DNA of 64,000 nucleotides from Catenibacterium mitsuokai (GCF_025148785.1 NZ_CP102271.1:2101972-2165971); one strand, 5' to 3'; numbered from the stretch's first letter, positions 18,975 to 27,365 are shown. A program made the numbers and translations. Notes: generated by a model not told the origin, from the letters alone.

Positions 18975-19727
18975 ATGGGAAGAAAAAGCAAGTTTTCTAA
19001 ACAACAAAAAATTGAAATATGTAGAAGGTACTTAGATGGCAGTGAATCAGTTATTAGTCTAGCAAAAGAAATAAATGCTGGTAAAAACACAGTGAAAAAG
19101 TGGATTAGAATCTTTAAAGCGTATGGTGATTCTGCATTTGATGAAAAACCTGCAAATGAATCATATACAAAAGAGTTTAAAAGGAAGGTTGTAGAAGAAT
19201 ATCTTGCTGGTGAAAGCTCACTAATAGATATTGCGCTAAAATATAATATTCCTTCAGATAGTACAGTACTTGCATGGGTAAAGTTATATAATGATCATAT
19301 AGAATTAAAGGATTATATTCCTGGAGGTAAGGAAATCTATATGGCAAAGTGCAGAAAAGTCACAAAAGAAGAAAGAATAGAGATAGTAAAGTACTGCATG
19401 GAACACAATCTTGATTATTCGGGAACGTGCAAAGTGTTTGATGTGACATATTCAAATGTATTTAACTGGGTAAGAAAGTACAGAGAAAAAGGTGAAGAAG
19501 GCTTATCAGATAGACGTGGACGCCGTAAAAAGGATGAGGAGCTAGATGAACTTGGCCTTCTAAAGAAACAGTTGAGAGAAAAGGAACGTGAGCTTGAGAG
19601 AGCTCATCTGGAGATAAGACTGTTAAAAAAAGTGGAGGAGATAGAAAGGAGAGGATATGCAGAACAAGCAGATTCGAGAATGAATATCAGTCAATCAAGG
19701 AAATCAAGGAAGAAGACAAAGAGGTAA
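18975..19727 (+). CDS. IS3-family transposase OrfA
   Basis: 250 residues, three helix-turn-helix-like units (about 5-50, 60-105, 125-170) and a C-terminal leucine-rich coiled coil (about 195-232), the DNA-binding and multimerising half of the transposase. GAGGAGGTTTTTCTT precedes ATG. Near its end a slippery A7 (19625-19631) in the phase A_AAA_AAA_G allows a -1 shift into the OrfB frame. Confidence 0.93.
   Translation: MGRKSKFSKQQKIEICRRYLDGSESVISLAKEINAGKNTVKKWIRIFKAYGDSAFDEKPANESYTKEFKRKVVEEYLAGESSLIDIALKYNIPSDSTVLAWVKLYNDHIELKDYIPGGKEIYMAKCRKVTKEERIEIVKYCMEHNLDYSGTCKVFDVTYSNVFNWVRKYREKGEEGLSDRRGRRKKDEELDELGLLKKQLREKERELERAHLEIRLLKKVEEIERRGYAEQADSRMNISQSRKSRKKTKR
19625..19631 (+). promoter_or_regulatory. 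Programmed -1 frameshift site in the IS
   Basis: TTA AAA AAA G within orfA; the -1 frame is open from here through to orfB without a stop. A GGAG about 12 bases upstream (CTGGAGATAAG) could act as the stimulatory Shine-Dalgarno-like element known for IS911 and dnaX. Expected product is an OrfAB fusion transposase. Confidence 0.75.
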
Positions 19728-19738
19728 GCCTATCAGCT

Positions 19739-20626
19739 ATGCTTGAGATATTAGGTGTAAAGAGGGCGAATTATTATAAATGGCTTAGACGCAATAAGAG
19801 CGAAAGAGATCTTGAAAATGAGGAACTGGCAGACCTTATAAGAAAGTATGATGTGAAATTCAATCATACGCTTGGCTACAGAATGATGGCAGATAGAATA
19901 AACAGAGATGAAAACAAGAACTATAATGACAAGCAGGTCTACAAGGTGATGAAAATACTTGGCATCAAGTCAATCATAAGACCAAAAAGAAGAAGCTGTA
20001 CAGTCAGAAAAAGCAATAATACAGCCAAGAATAATCTCAAAAGAGACTTCAATGCATCAAGACCTAACGAAAAATGGGTAACAGATGTCACTGAGTTCAA
20101 ATATGGAAAGAATAATGAAAATAAGCTATATCTAAGCCTGATACTAGATCTTTATGACAGATATCCAGTAGGATATGAAATTAGTGACCATAATGATAAT
20201 AACCTTGTCTTCAATACATTCAGATCAGCTGTAGAAGCTAATCCAGGAGCACATCCGTTATTTCATAGTGATGGTGGCTACCAGTATACGAGTCCATTCT
20301 TTGTACGTATGCTTAAGGATAATGGCATGGAACAGAGCATGTCCAGAGTTCACTGCTGCATTGATAATGGACCAATGGAAGGATTCTGGGGAATACTTAA
20401 ATGTGAGATATATCATTATGGGAAGAAATATGAAACAAGAGAGGAATTAGAAGAGGCAATAAGAGAATGGATAAGATATTACAGTCATGAAAGATATCAA
20501 AGAAGATTTGGTGTGAGAACACCTTATGAAGTAAGAAGTGAAGCATTGTGCAATGAGAATCCAGTTCAGTATCCAATACCTGAGAACAAGGCGATACAGA
20601 AATATAAGGCGGCACATTATGCATAA
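19739..20626 (+). CDS. IS3-family transposase OrfB (DDE integrase domain)
   Basis: 295 residues from the first ATG, but the open frame continues upstream to the slippery site in orfA, so it is probably made mainly as the OrfAB fusion. HTH_21-like region (about 30-80), then the rve/RNase H fold: first Asp in WVTDVTEF, second in FHSDGGYQYTS, Glu in GPMEGFWGILKCEIYH. C-terminal YYSHERYQRRFGVRTPYE is typical of the family. Confidence 0.93.
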   Translation: MLEILGVKRANYYKWLRRNKSERDLENEELADLIRKYDVKFNHTLGYRMMADRINRDENKNYNDKQVYKVMKILGIKSIIRPKRRSCTVRKSNNTAKNNLKRDFNASRPNEKWVTDVTEFKYGKNNENKLYLSLILDLYDRYPVGYEISDHNDNNLVFNTFRSAVEANPGAHPLFHSDGGYQYTSPFFVRMLKDNGMEQSMSRVHCCIDNGPMEGFWGILKCEIYHYGKKYETREELEEAIREWIRYYSHERYQRRFGVRTPYEVRSEALCNENPVQYPIPENKAIQKYKAAHYA

Positions 20627-20630
20627 AAAT

Positions 20631-20655
20631 ATGCCTGCCACGTAGTGGCAGGCAT
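20631..20655 (+). terminator. Hairpin at the IS3 right end
   Basis: Perfect 11-bp stem ATGCCTGCCAC/GTGGCAGGCAT with a three-base loop directly after orfB. T5 follows some ten bases later; probably terminates the transposase message or shields it from outside transcription. Confidence 0.65.
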
Positions 20656-20708
20656 AGGTACATGTTTTTAATTATTTCACCTGTCTACTTGACAGGGGCG
20701 GATCAAAA

Positions 20709-20716
20709 AAGGCTCT
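20709..20716 (-). terminator. Right half of the IS-interrupted terminator
   Basis: AAGGCTCT, exact complement of AGAGCCTT at 18895-18902 on the other side of the IS. It lies 68 bases after the toxin stop. Without its partner it can no longer terminate the toxin-antitoxin transcript. Confidence 0.7.
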
Positions 20717-20783
20717 CAATTGTAAAATAAAACTGGAATTAAATTTTTATATATATCTACCATGTAAAAATTGATATCTTTTC

Positions 20784-21089
20784 TTAAAATAATTGTTTAA
20801 CATAATTTTGCAGGCAATGTAGTATTCGTACAATCAAAATAGTTTCTTTAGTAATCTGATAAAATATAATGTAATTATCACATGTTAAAAATCGAAATCC
20901 ACTATCAATATTATTTTCTAAATACCATACTGGTCCGAGTTGGGGATATTCCTTAAGTTCACTAATTTTATCGAGAATTCCTTTTACTGTTTTTTCTGCT
21001 GCAATCGGATTATTCAAATCATCATAGATATAATCATAAATTCTATCCAAATCTTTTCTTGATTTTGGTGAGTAAAATATTTTAATCAT
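20784..21089 (-). CDS. RelE/ParE-superfamily toxin
   Basis: 101 residues, basic. MIKIFYSPKSRKDLDRIYDYI, PIAAEKTVKGILDKISEL, YPQLGP and a C-terminal FRFLTCDNYIIFYQI are the standard RelE/ParE fold landmarks. Likely an mRNA-cutting or gyrase-poisoning toxin neutralised by the upstream antitoxin; which of the two is not decided. Its ATG (ATGATTAA) overlaps the antitoxin stop by eight bases. Confidence 0.88.
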   Translation of the reverse strand: MIKIFYSPKSRKDLDRIYDYIYDDLNNPIAAEKTVKGILDKISELKEYPQLGPVWYLENNIDSGFRFLTCDNYIIFYQITKETILIVRILHCLQNYVKQLF

Positions 21090-21372
21090 TATTGAATCTC
21101 TTTTCAAAATGTTTTAGCATTTCATCTTCATCAATCCACCCTTCTTCATTAGCAGAAACAACACTTTCATTTAACATGCTCATAAGTTTCATCTCAGCAA
21201 CAAGTTTATCATACTTCATTGCTTTTTCATACATTTCCTCCTGTTCATTGATATCCATAATCGTATAACAACCATGACCATTTTTTGTCAAATAAACAGG
21301 TGAACCAACAGATACTTTTTCTAGCACTTGATTATAATTTCTTAAATCTGAAATAGGTTTAATAACTGGCAT
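21082..21372 (-). CDS. Phd/YefM-type antitoxin
   Basis: 96 residues. N-terminal DNA-binding Phd/YefM domain: VIKPISDLRNYNQVLEKVSVGSPVYLTKNGHGCYTIMD; acidic, flexible C-terminus (about 70-96) to wrap the toxin. Start at ATG 21372 eight bases after GAGGAG; an in-frame GTG lies three codons earlier. Expected to repress its own operon. Confidence 0.9.
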   Translation of the reverse strand: MPVIKPISDLRNYNQVLEKVSVGSPVYLTKNGHGCYTIMDINEQEEMYEKAMKYDKLVAEMKLMSMLNESVVSANEEGWIDEDEMLKHFEKRFNND

Positions 21373-21480
21373 AACAATCACTCCTCACATCATTATTATA
21401 CGTATTTATTAAGAATAATTCAAAGTAATATTTTTAGAAGAATTTTACTAATAATTGGTTTCCCATTCTTTTATCTAAAT

Positions 21481-21820
21481 GAAAACAGCAGAAATGACTA
21501 CATGAATAAGACTGCACGCAGGGTGATTGATTACTGTATCGATCATGATATTGGAACTCTTGTTGTGGGCTATAATGAAACATTTCAGAAGAATTAGAAC
21601 ATAGGCAAACTTTTGGGATAAGGATGTCATACCAGTCTATAAGAGGATGATACTGAAGAATACCATTTCAGTGGAAAGAGAATAAATCGTGGACAAGTTC
21701 TGAATGCAGATGTGAATGGTGCATTAAATATCATGCGTAAAAGTAGCGTTGTGGAAGCAAATATTGTCTATACAATAGAGGCGAAGTGGACACGCAATAA
21801 GAATACGGAGTATTAAGTCG
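21481..21820 (+). pseudogene. Decayed IS200/IS605 TnpB (C-terminal remnant)
   Basis: Translating the plus strand gives two TnpB pieces in different frames. The first, from about 21491, reads RNDYMNKTARRVIDYCID then IGTLVVGYNETFQKN before a stop at 21596; the second, from about 21660, reads YHFSGKRINRGQVLNADVNG then ALNIMRKSSVVEANIVY to a stop near 21816. These are the RuvC-III part of TnpB with the zinc-finger segment between them deleted. No intact gene, TnpA or left end remains. Confidence 0.8.
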
Positions 21821-21885
21821 AGGTAGTTCACAAGTAAAAAATGTCATGCCCCTGTTGACATAACATATAAGCGACTGCCTATCGC

Positions 21886-21916
21886 ACAAAAAAAAGAACC
21901 TCATAATGAGATTCTT
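21886..21916 (-). terminator. Terminator of the oleate-hydratase-like gene
   Basis: AAGAAcCTCAT/ATGAGaTTCTT stem with one mismatch and a long T-tract in the minus transcript. Confidence 0.75.
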
Positions 21917-21939
21917 ATAAGAAAGTACTTTCATATTAT

Positions 21940-23388
21940 CTAGAAGAACTTATATTCCTTTAATAGGGCTTCTAGATCAGAGCCCTCTATTCTTTTTAAT
22001 AACTCTTTTAAGACAAGACGTTTTGTGAATGACTGAGTTTCCATGAATGTCTCATCACCATATAAAGATGAGAAGACACTTAAATAGTCTTCAATAGAAT
22101 AACGATAAGCAGGAATACTTCTTGTGATATGTAATAAACTATACACTGCATTCATTGCGGTATGCACAAGATAATCTAAGCTTCCTGGATATTCATAAGG
22201 TAATGAAACTCCTTCACCTATATAAGCATAATTTAATCCATTGATGTGTGCTTCACAATGAGTACTAGTATGAGTGTAAGGAACGGTAGAAGCAGACATC
22301 AATGAGAATTCATTGATTTTATCTTGTGGAATACCTAAATGATAAAGCCATTCTGCACATATCTCATAGCCTTTACTTTCTAACATAGACTTTTCTACAT
22401 AATCACCAGTTTTCTCTGGATGTAATCCATGAAGTAGAATAACACATTCATTCTCTTTCTGGTTCTTATAGTAAGGCTGTCTTGGTATTGTCCAGTTGAG
22501 TTCCCAGGCTGATTCATTAATTGGAATAACACCACCTGTAATATCTTCACCAGAAAGTGGATCTTTTTGAAGAATATTTCTTAAGTAGTGGATGATCTTC
22601 TCATCCTGAGTTGTAATAACTGCATGGGCTATAGAATCTTTACTTTGACTTGTATGAATAAACAGAAGATCCTGTCTTGTAAGTCCAATCGTTTCTTCCA
22701 TGCCTTCACTCTTAATTGTAAAGGCAGTAGCTGTATTGTCTTCTATTTCTACATGAGTCACTTCAGTATTGAAATGGAAGACAACATGATGTGCATCTAA
22801 GTATTCTATAATAGGTACAATCACTGATTCATACATACAGTACTTAGGAGAAATCATGCTGTGAGAGGTCAATATATGCATATAACGATGTAATGTCACT
22901 TTAAATGAATAAGCATCATTGACTGGAAATAAAGCATGCCAATAATAGTAGAAATCAGATTCCATAAAGTCCTGACTGAATACATCTTTAACCTGTTTTC
23001 CTTCTAATTGTTCATCTGAAGTAAAGAAGAAATGAACAAGTTCTGATATCAATTGATCACTTAATTGTATATTATGAACAGTCTTCATAGGTGCATCATG
23101 ATTTAAATAAGTCATTTCATCTAAAACAGTGAGTCCCTCTGTTTCTATAGAAGGTATAGAACGTAATATATCCCAAAAATAGAAACTGCGATCATCTACA
23201 AAGGAAAGATAAGACTCATAACGGTGAAATGAATCTACTGAATCAATAATATGAATATGTTCACCCTTTAATGAACCATCTCTCAACAAATAACAGGCAG
23301 TCACTAAGCTAGTAAAGTCACTCCCCAATATATATGCATTATGTGCATCAATGTTTTCTCTTTTTCTTGGCTTCACAAATAAATCCAT
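21940..23388 (-). CDS. Divergent oleate hydratase (MCRA family) homologue
   Basis: 482 residues against roughly 560-590 for the family. Recognised by AYILGSDFTSLVTACYLLRD, WDILRSIPSIETEGLTVLDE, SKYCMYESVIVPI-type text, the GGVIPINESAWELNWTIPRQ region and TAMNAVYSLL. Family members add water to unsaturated fatty acids using FAD. Here the dinucleotide glycines (GxGxxA) have become LGSDFTS, and the block between the first strand and WDL that normally holds RGGREMExHYEC with the catalytic acid is missing. Activity is therefore doubtful. Start at ATG 23388 with GGGGGGATTACC. Confidence 0.8.
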   Translation of the reverse strand: MDLFVKPRKRENIDAHNAYILGSDFTSLVTACYLLRDGSLKGEHIHIIDSVDSFHRYESYLSFVDDRSFYFWDILRSIPSIETEGLTVLDEMTYLNHDAPMKTVHNIQLSDQLISELVHFFFTSDEQLEGKQVKDVFSQDFMESDFYYYWHALFPVNDAYSFKVTLHRYMHILTSHSMISPKYCMYESVIVPIIEYLDAHHVVFHFNTEVTHVEIEDNTATAFTIKSEGMEETIGLTRQDLLFIHTSQSKDSIAHAVITTQDEKIIHYLRNILQKDPLSGEDITGGVIPINESAWELNWTIPRQPYYKNQKENECVILLHGLHPEKTGDYVEKSMLESKGYEICAEWLYHLGIPQDKINEFSLMSASTVPYTHTSTHCEAHINGLNYAYIGEGVSLPYEYPGSLDYLVHTAMNAVYSLLHITRSIPAYRYSIEDYLSVFSSLYGDETFMETQSFTKRLVLKELLKRIEGSDLEALLKEYKFF

Positions 23389-23429
23389 GGTAATCCCCCC
23401 TATCCTCATAGTATAGAAAAAATAAAATA

Positions 23430-23463
23430 TAAAAAAATAAACATCCCATACAAGATGTTTATT
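23430..23463 (-). terminator. Terminator of the TetR gene
   Basis: Perfect 10-bp stem AATAAACATC/GATGTTTATT with T-tract; separates the TetR gene from the next minus-strand gene. Confidence 0.85.
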
Positions 23464-23487
23464 CTTTATACATTATAGTGTTTTTGT

Positions 23488-24045
23488 TTAAAAGGTTTCA
23501 TAGCGTTTTAAGGCTGCTTTGATGTTTCCTTTGATGGCTTTATCTAGTTTACGGATAATAAGTTCTGGGTCTTGTCGCATATCATTATTAATCCATTCTA
23601 ATGTAAGACCTACAAAAGAATACTTATAGAAATTCGCAAGGAACTCTTTGTCATCTTCTCTGACATTCATTCCTACAGCCTGTTCATCTACAACATCCTT
23701 CAATAACTTATATACAATTCTATAAAGATATGTTTCTACATGTTCACGACTAACAGAACGATAAACATTAGTGACAAATGGTTTGTTATCTAAGATAGCA
23801 CCAAAGAGTGCATAGAGACCTTCTTCCCATGTATCAGATGTTTTATGGCCCTGTAAAACTTCTTCAGCATCCTGAATACATGACCATTCTACGAGATCAT
23901 AAATATCCTGGAAATGATAATAGAAAGTCATACGGCTGATACCACAGTCTTCTGCAATATCATTAATAGTGATCTTATCAAGAGGCTTCTTTAATAATAA
24001 ATGTTTCAATGACGCTTCAATAGCGCGTTTCGTAGTTTGTGACAT
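23488..24045 (-). CDS. TetR-family regulator (DhaS-like)
   Basis: 185 residues. N-terminal HTH: TKRAIEASLKHLLLKKPLDK, ITINDIAEDCGISRMTFYYHF (about 30-55). The C-terminal domain matches the TetR_C_8 type of DhaS-like regulators. Start at MSQTTKRA after AAGGAGGGCCACA. Lies upstream of the oleate-hydratase-like gene and may control it or the AEC transporter; in other Firmicutes oleate hydratase genes often sit beside a TetR gene. Confidence 0.9.
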   Translation of the reverse strand: MSQTTKRAIEASLKHLLLKKPLDKITINDIAEDCGISRMTFYYHFQDIYDLVEWSCIQDAEEVLQGHKTSDTWEEGLYALFGAILDNKPFVTNVYRSVSREHVETYLYRIVYKLLKDVVDEQAVGMNVREDDKEFLANFYKYSFVGLTLEWINNDMRQDPELIIRKLDKAIKGNIKAALKRYETF

Positions 24046-24090
24046 TGTGGCCCTCCTTATATTCACTATTATGCACGTTGTTTTTACATT

Positions 24091-25023
24091 TTACAACAAA
24101 AACGTATAGATGATATTGATGATTGGCATAGTAATAATACATAAAAGAACAGATAATGCGTTAATAACTGAACTTTCAAAAGCATGATTATCATATAATT
24201 GCGCAAACTGAGTCACAGTAGAAGCGGCTGGACCACTGGCTGCAAGTAATGAAATCATTAATACCTGTGATGCACTTGGGAATAGTTTTGTCATGCCTGT
24301 AAAAATAAAAACTAATAAAATAATTGCTGGGAATACAACTAAACGAAGGAAACATACGACATAAGCACGGACATTGGTAAAGACTTCCTTCATATTCATA
24401 CCAGCAAGTAACATTCCTACTACAAACATACTCAATGGTCCCATTAAGCTGCCCATACCAGATACAGCACTCTGAAACATCGTAGGTAATTTAATCTGTA
24501 AAAAGAACATAATGATACCTGCTGCAATCGCAATCATATTGATGTTCAAGAGGATCTTCTTTAAATCAAAATGTGTATCTTCACTAATAATGAACTTACA
24601 ATGTGTCCACAATAATATAGTCTGTACAATCATATAACCTGAGCAATAGAAAACCATTTTGTTTCCTAATACAATAGAAACAAGAGGAAGAATCAAGTTT
24701 CCACAGTTAGGATACATAATGGACATTGATTCAATCGCATTAAAATGACATTTCTTTGTGAGTATCTTAGCAAGTATATAATAAATAATATGTACAAGAA
24801 TAGCTGCACCAATAGACAGTAAGAAACCTTTTAACTTTTCTTCTGTCAAGTCAATCTGGAATGAATTGATAATTGCACAAGGTGCAGAAACATATAATAC
24901 AATCTGTGATAAAAGTTTTGATTCTGATATTGTACATATATCTGTTTTAATTAGTACATATCCTACTCCTATCATAATAAATAAAGCTCCAATTTGTGTA
25001 GCAAGTGAAATAGCTAAATCCAT
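24091..25023 (-). CDS. AEC-family permease
   Basis: 310 residues, about ten membrane helices in two halves, of the auxin-efflux-carrier family; bacterial members move malate, other organic acids or amino acids. MYPNCGNLILPLVSIVLGNK and LAASGPAASTVTQFAQLYDN are typical crossover-helix regions. Start at MDLAISLATQ after AGGAGGGTTAAAGAT. No metabolic gene nearby to name the substrate. Confidence 0.9.
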   Translation of the reverse strand: MDLAISLATQIGALFIMIGVGYVLIKTDICTISESKLLSQIVLYVSAPCAIINSFQIDLTEEKLKGFLLSIGAAILVHIIYYILAKILTKKCHFNAIESMSIMYPNCGNLILPLVSIVLGNKMVFYCSGYMIVQTILLWTHCKFIISEDTHFDLKKILLNINMIAIAAGIIMFFLQIKLPTMFQSAVSGMGSLMGPLSMFVVGMLLAGMNMKEVFTNVRAYVVCFLRLVVFPAIILLVFIFTGMTKLFPSASQVLMISLLAASGPAASTVTQFAQLYDNHAFESSVINALSVLLCIITMPIINIIYTFLL

Positions 25024-25248
25024 ATCTTTAACCCTCCTAGAAGGCATCATACACTTATTATCTTCTAAAAGCTTTTTTTTGCATAAGATGAAAAAAGTAA
25101 TTGGCACAAATCTATAGTGAACACTTTAATACATTGTATGTATGCATTATTCATTCTACAATACTTATTCAAACATATATTCGTTGATATTATTATTATG
25201 ATACAATATATTTGTAAAAATACTTAGCATAAAGAAAGGAGAAGAATC

Positions 25249-25512
25249 ATGACTACAACTATCATTTACTTCTCAATTGTATTGATTCTACAGTTACTCT
25301 TATTCCTATTTATCAAACGTAATCATAATAATAGCGTACTACTTGTTTTGATTTCTTTAGGTATTTCTATATCTGCTGCAATATCTTTGTGGAACACAGC
25401 TATTCTTATAGATGAATTGGGTATAAGTTCCAGTAGTCTCAATACACTATTCTTCGGTATATCTATCATATTATCTTTAGTTAATATGTATACTGTACTC
25501 AAAGAGAAATAA
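25249..25512 (+). CDS. Small membrane protein, 87 aa
   Basis: Three predicted membrane helices (about 4-22, 28-50, 62-82) separated by a KRNHNN cytoplasmic loop. AAAGGAGAAGAATC precedes ATG, and a terminator follows, so it is a real single gene. Family not recognised. The preceding 225 bases after the AEC start hold only AT-rich promoter-type sequence. Confidence 0.7.
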   Translation: MTTTIIYFSIVLILQLLLFLFIKRNHNNSVLLVLISLGISISAAISLWNTAILIDELGISSSSLNTLFFGISIILSLVNMYTVLKEK

Positions 25513-25516
25513 TCAG

Positions 25517-25549
25517 ACCATATAGTCACATACGGCTATATGGTTTTTT
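25517..25549 (+). terminator. Terminator of the 87-aa gene
   Basis: Perfect 9-bp stem ACCATATAG/CTATATGGT, ten-base loop, T6. Confidence 0.85.
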
Positions 25550-25553
25550 AGTA

Positions 25554-25584
25554 AAAGAAAACACCAAATAGATGCCCATTTGGT
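25554..25584 (-). terminator. Terminator of the 130-aa membrane protein gene
   Basis: Stem ACCAAAT/ATTTGGT, eight-base loop, followed in the minus transcript by GTTTTCTTTT. Confidence 0.7.
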
Positions 25585-25597
25585 ATTTCACATGATT

Positions 25598-25990
25598 TTA
25601 CATATTTTCTTGTTCTTGTGCAGATTCCTGTAATAATTGATAGTTTTCCATGAACTCTTCACTATTACTCACATAAGCATAAGAAATATACTTATGCGCA
25701 ATCTTGATCTTATGTTTACTTACTGCCTTGATTGATTTAATATCCTTTACTTCAATCATTTCTGGAAGTAATGCGACATATTTCCATGTATATATCATGA
25801 TAATATCGCTATATAAGTGAAGATTATAGCCAGCAAGACAGATTAATGCGATAGTGATTGTCATAATAAGAGCTAAGACAAAACGCATCTGTGAATGCCA
25901 TACAACTTTGGAATAAATAGATAATGCGAGTAATGCAGGAATCATAATAATCATAAATACTGTTACTCTAAAATCTTTGAATTTTTTCAT
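25598..25990 (-). CDS. Membrane protein with PH-like tail, 130 aa
   Basis: Two membrane helices (about 8-27 and 33-55), then a short domain rich in beta strands (IIMIYTWKYVALLPEMIEVKDIKSIKAVSK) that resembles bacterial PH-like domains. Start at ATG 25990 with AAGGTGATGAAA; the open frame continues upstream without ribosome site. Function unknown. Confidence 0.6.
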   Translation of the reverse strand: MKKFKDFRVTVFMIIMIPALLALSIYSKVVWHSQMRFVLALIMTITIALICLAGYNLHLYSDIIMIYTWKYVALLPEMIEVKDIKSIKAVSKHKIKIAHKYISYAYVSNSEEFMENYQLLQESAQEQENM

Positions 25991-26086
25991 TTTCATCACC
26001 TTTTCACATTCTACATGGATTAGGATCATTTGACAAGTTATTGAATTTGTCTTACACTCATTTCATAAAAATATTGGAGGTATTCA

Positions 26087-26815
26087 ATGAAAATCAAGAA
26101 ATTTCTATCTGAACTACTTGGTACTTTCCTACTTGTATTTCTAGGTACTACAGCTTATGCATTACTTGGATCTACAGGATTAGGTTCTACATATAGTACA
26201 GTAGCAGGTATTATCGGTATTGCAGTTGTATTTGGTCTTGCAATGACATTCGTTTATTATATGTTCTCTTCTATTTCAGGAGCACATGTCAATCCAGCAG
26301 TGTCTATCGCAATGTATTTTAATGGAGCTATCTCTCTCGTAGAAATGATCCTTTATATTGTGGCACAACTATTAGGTGCACTTCTTGCAAGTGGATTACT
26401 ACTTGGTACTCTTAAATGTATTCCTAGTGTATCTATTACTACTTTAGGTATTGGACAGACAGGTTATAGTTCTTTAAGTATGATTTCATTAGATGTAAAG
26501 GGTGCTATTCTTATAGAAGCTGTATTAACTTTTGTATTTGTATTAGTGTACTTACATGTAGTAAATGATGAAAGATTAGAAAGACTATCTGGATTATTAA
26601 TTGGTGGTGCTTTAACACTTGTTACTATTTTAGGTATTCCATTTACCGGTGCTTCTATTAACCCTGCAAGATCATTTGGTCCAGCAGTTATTATGAAGAT
26701 ACTTGGCAAAGGCACTGCACTTAATCAGTTATGGGTATTTTTATTATCACCACTTATTGGTGCTTTAGTCGCTTATATCGTTTATAAGTTATTAAAAGGC
26801 GAAAAGATTGCATAA
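26087..26815 (+). CDS. Aquaporin / MIP-family channel
   Basis: 242 residues, six membrane helices and two half-helices with NPA motifs: SGAHVNPAVSIA (about residue 66) and TGASINPARSFGPAV (about residue 186). The Arg after the second NPA is kept. At the position where AqpZ has His in helix 5 this protein reads ALTLVTIL (Thr), so the selectivity filter is not purely water-type; water versus small solutes such as glycerol is open. GGAGGTATTCA precedes ATG. Confidence 0.9.
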   Translation: MKIKKFLSELLGTFLLVFLGTTAYALLGSTGLGSTYSTVAGIIGIAVVFGLAMTFVYYMFSSISGAHVNPAVSIAMYFNGAISLVEMILYIVAQLLGALLASGLLLGTLKCIPSVSITTLGIGQTGYSSLSMISLDVKGAILIEAVLTFVFVLVYLHVVNDERLERLSGLLIGGALTLVTILGIPFTGASINPARSFGPAVIMKILGKGTALNQLWVFLLSPLIGALVAYIVYKLLKGEKIA

Positions 26816-26838
26816 CTCAACTGATTCAAAAATCTAAT

Positions 26839-26870
26839 GAGCATCACAATAATGTGGTGCTCGTTTTTTT
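26839..26870 (+). terminator. Terminator of the aquaporin gene
   Basis: GAGCATCAC/GTGGTGCTC stem with one G-T pair, six-base loop, T7. It also abuts the stop of the converging zinc-ribbon gene. Confidence 0.85.
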
Positions 26871-27105
26871 ATTCCTTGCTGTCGGCTATGATAATGACAT
26901 GACATGTATCACATCTGTATGCATCGATTTTATCACCTTTGAAATAACGGAAATTACCTAGTTTGACATCTTCCTGTAAATAATGCCAGCTATCTAGAAA
27001 AACTGGTATTTTAGAATCTGTTGACCATGTCAAAGCCTCTCCTCTTGTTTTAATATAGCCATGAATCAATTTACCTGAACAATAAGGACATTTATCAAAT
27101 TTCAT
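26869..27105 (-). CDS. Small zinc-ribbon protein (PF20097/DUF6487-like)
   Basis: 78 residues with CPYC near the N-terminus and CDTC near the C-terminus, a zinc ribbon split by about 50 residues, plus LIHGYIKTRGEALTW typical of this family. Function unknown. GGAGGGATTGAA precedes ATG. Confidence 0.8.
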   Translation of the reverse strand: MKFDKCPYCSGKLIHGYIKTRGEALTWSTDSKIPVFLDSWHYLQEDVKLGNFRYFKGDKIDAYRCDTCHVIIIADSKE

Positions 27106-27365
27106 TTCAATCCCTCCTCCAACAAAAAAAGTTTTCTATATATGTATTATACCATCCCCCAAAAAATATATAGTACATCAATCATTATATCAGCTTTCAT
27201 CTTATCACCTATCAAGCTAGAATTTCCTGCCTATTTTTTAGACAAAACCAATAATTTCTAGTTTTTTATTACTTTAACCCTTATTTTATCTTTGTGATAA
27301 TAATTTCTTATTTTATAGAAATCCTATCATACGCATAATATAATTAATTTAAGGAGGATTTCGTT
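27106..27365. other. Long AT-rich leader/promoter region of gdhA
   Basis: 260 bases without a gene. It holds the divergent promoters; CATAATATAAT (about 27338-27348) is a plausible -10 for gdhA, and AAGGAGGATTTCGTT its ribosome site. CTAGAATTT and AATTTCTAG (27218-27263) form a loose inverted repeat. No riboswitch recognised. Confidence 0.4.

Larger units (their letters stand above)
18907..20705 (+). mobile_element. IS3-family (IS150-like) insertion sequence
   Basis: About 1.8 kb with two overlapping-frame transposase genes. Ends are imperfect inverted repeats: left TGATATGATGACCTCCC followed by AGTAGACAG, right (reverse complement) TGATCCGCCCCTGTCA then AGTAGACAG, both continuing into AAATAATTAA. 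Flanking A-runs are compatible with a 3-4 bp AAA(A) target duplication; exact ends are uncertain by a few bases because of them. Both genes are intact, so the element may still be active. Confidence 0.88.

Noticed and set aside
20397-20663. Antisense reading frames over IS3 orfB
   Set aside because: No ribosome site, odd hydrophobic composition; shadow of a real transposase gene.
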